DNA from: Methylomarinum sp965277025 | Lineage (GTDB): Bacteria > Pseudomonadota > Gammaproteobacteria > Methylococcales > Methylomonadaceae | Length of the DNA stretch: 64,000 bases | Assembly (NCBI GenBank): GCA_965277025.1 | Contig: OZ255706.1 | Coordinates: 3,906,001 to 3,970,000 of the forward strand | Reading direction: 5' to 3' | Shown: positions 63,178 to 64,000 of the stretch, one piece after another | Layout: every line of letters starts with the position of its first letter | How positions within the stretch are numbered: position 1 is the stretch's first letter | Notes under the pieces: generated by a model | Database searches by the model: none | The model's input: the letters and a program-made list of their open reading frames with translations, nothing else | What the model was told of the DNA's origin: nothing | Position numbers and translations under genes: made by a program

Positions 63178-64000
63178 CTACTCAGCGTAAATAAGTAAAA
63201 AAACTGCTTGACACGATTTTAGCGTTATTTTTGATTTTCTGACGGCAACACCTGGCGCAAGAGGTTTACTGTATTAGCCTGCGTTAGTTGAGGCGTGTTG
63301 CCTTATAAGCAATGCCCGATAGCCCTGCTGCCGTGCATTTCTAAAATACGATGACGGGCAACACAGAGGCAAAAATTCGTATTTCAAAAGCCATGAGACA
63401 ATAGTCCTGTACTTAAACCCACAGGCCGTTTCATTGAAGATTGATTCCATTGATGTAGAGGCTGCCATTACCCATGCCCGGCAGCTGATTGAAGATGAAG
63501 CCGATTTATCTCCGGCGCTGCGGTCTTCGCTGGAGATATTGTTGTTGCTGGTCACGCTCTTGATGCATCGGCTCGGACTTAACAGCAGTAACAGTTCCAG
63601 GCCGCCATCAAGTGATCCTGATCGTAAAAGGAAAGCACGGGCTGGATCAAAAAAACCAGGTGGTGGACAGAAAGGGCATATTGGCACCACGCTGGTTAAA
63701 GTCGATGATCCCGATGACGTTATCTCCATCAAGATTGATCGCCGTACCTTGCCAGCCGGAAGCTACACGGCAGATGGCTTTGAACCCCGGCAGGTATTTG
63801 ATATTGATATTTCACGGATTGTGACGGAATATCGTGCGCAAAGGCTTATCGATGAACAAGGTCGTCGGTTTGTTGCTCCTTTTCCCGAGGGCGTAACAAA
63901 AGCCGTGCAATATGGTGACCAACTCAAGGCGCACGCCGTGTATCTTTCGCAGTACCAATTATTGCCCTGCCAGCGCATCAAGGATTATTTTTCCGATCAA
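63174..64000 (+). mobile_element. IS66-family element, copy 2, left end, continuing past the window
   Basis: Starts with GTAACTACTCAGCGTA in opposite orientation to copy 1, without the ISAs1 insertion (the site CTTGCGCCA is intact as GGCGCAAG at 63256-63263). Confidence 0.9.
63434..64000 (+). CDS. IS66-family transposase TnpC, 5' part
   Basis: The same TTG start and N-terminal coiled coil and NSSNSSRPPSSD signature as copy 1, with a few differences (Thr-to-Pro, Asn-to-His). Open to the window edge. Confidence 0.9.
   Translation, partial: MKIDSIDVEAAITHARQLIEDEADLSPALRSSLEILLLLVTLLMHRLGLNSSNSSRPPSSDPDRKRKARAGSKKPGGGQKGHIGTTLVKVDDPDDVISIKIDRRTLPAGSYTADGFEPRQVFDIDISRIVTEYRAQRLIDEQGRRFVAPFPEGVTKAVQYGDQLKAHAVYLSQYQLLPCQRIKDYFSDQ

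Overview
The window looks like part of a gammaproteobacterial chromosome (moderate GC, gammaproteobacterial-type integrative-element conjugation genes and insertion sequences; the genus cannot be named from sequence alone). It is a heavily rearranged accessory region. At least nine complete or edge-cut insertion sequences (ISs) of seven families (IS1182, IS3 of two types, IS4, IS110, IS66, ISAs1) and three IS fragments (two IS4, one IS256) are present, and many host genes are broken by ISs, frameshifts or stop codons.

Layout. 1-6.7 kb: a minus-strand, operon-like defence locus: small HTH protein, SNF2-type helicase, DUF4391 protein, Fic AMP-transferase, REP-associated transposase (RAYT) and a type III methyltransferase (mod) that carries a premature stop. 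6.7-11.6 kb: two broken antitoxin genes (one cut by an IS1182 element, one next to an IS3 element) and a small lipoprotein/membrane-protein group. 11.6-20.9 kb: IS remnants and nine minus-strand genes of a genomic-island (ICE) type IV secretion system, with VirB4/TraC-like and VirB10-like genes frameshifted. 21.0-23.4 kb: a RelBE-like toxin-antitoxin pair, a broken CopG/ParE pair, and the N-terminal half of a BREX pglZ gene. 24.7-40.9 kb: one 5391-residue gene for a giant secreted RTX protein made of seven near-identical modules, then a TcdA/TcdB-like hydrophobic segment, then calcium-binding RTX repeats. 41-53.8 kb: an IS graveyard with two copies of a damaged GDP-fucose synthase gene. 53.8-63.2 kb: a nonulosonic (pseudaminic-type) acid cluster: pseB, a flippase, pseC, pseF, an unrecognised 361-residue protein, an acetyltransferase-formyltransferase fusion, a frameshifted pseI, an ATP-grasp enzyme and an aldolase cut by IS66, which runs off the right edge.

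How parts fit. The left third combines defence remnants (type III-like, BREX, toxin-antitoxin) with conjugation genes, as in a decaying integrative element. The right part makes an activated nine-carbon sugar for surface glycans or flagellin; the fused acetyl/formyl transferase, ATP-grasp and aldolase genes suggest an unusual decoration of that sugar, and no PseG hydrolase is seen in its usual place. The most distinctive objects are the giant modular RTX gene, whose modules each begin with a remnant of the gene's own N-terminus; the 285-bp structured HEARO/omega-RNA-like insertion in an IS4 copy; and the pse cluster with its unknown enzymes. Many frameshifts are seen, some in homopolymers, so part of the decay could be sequencing error.
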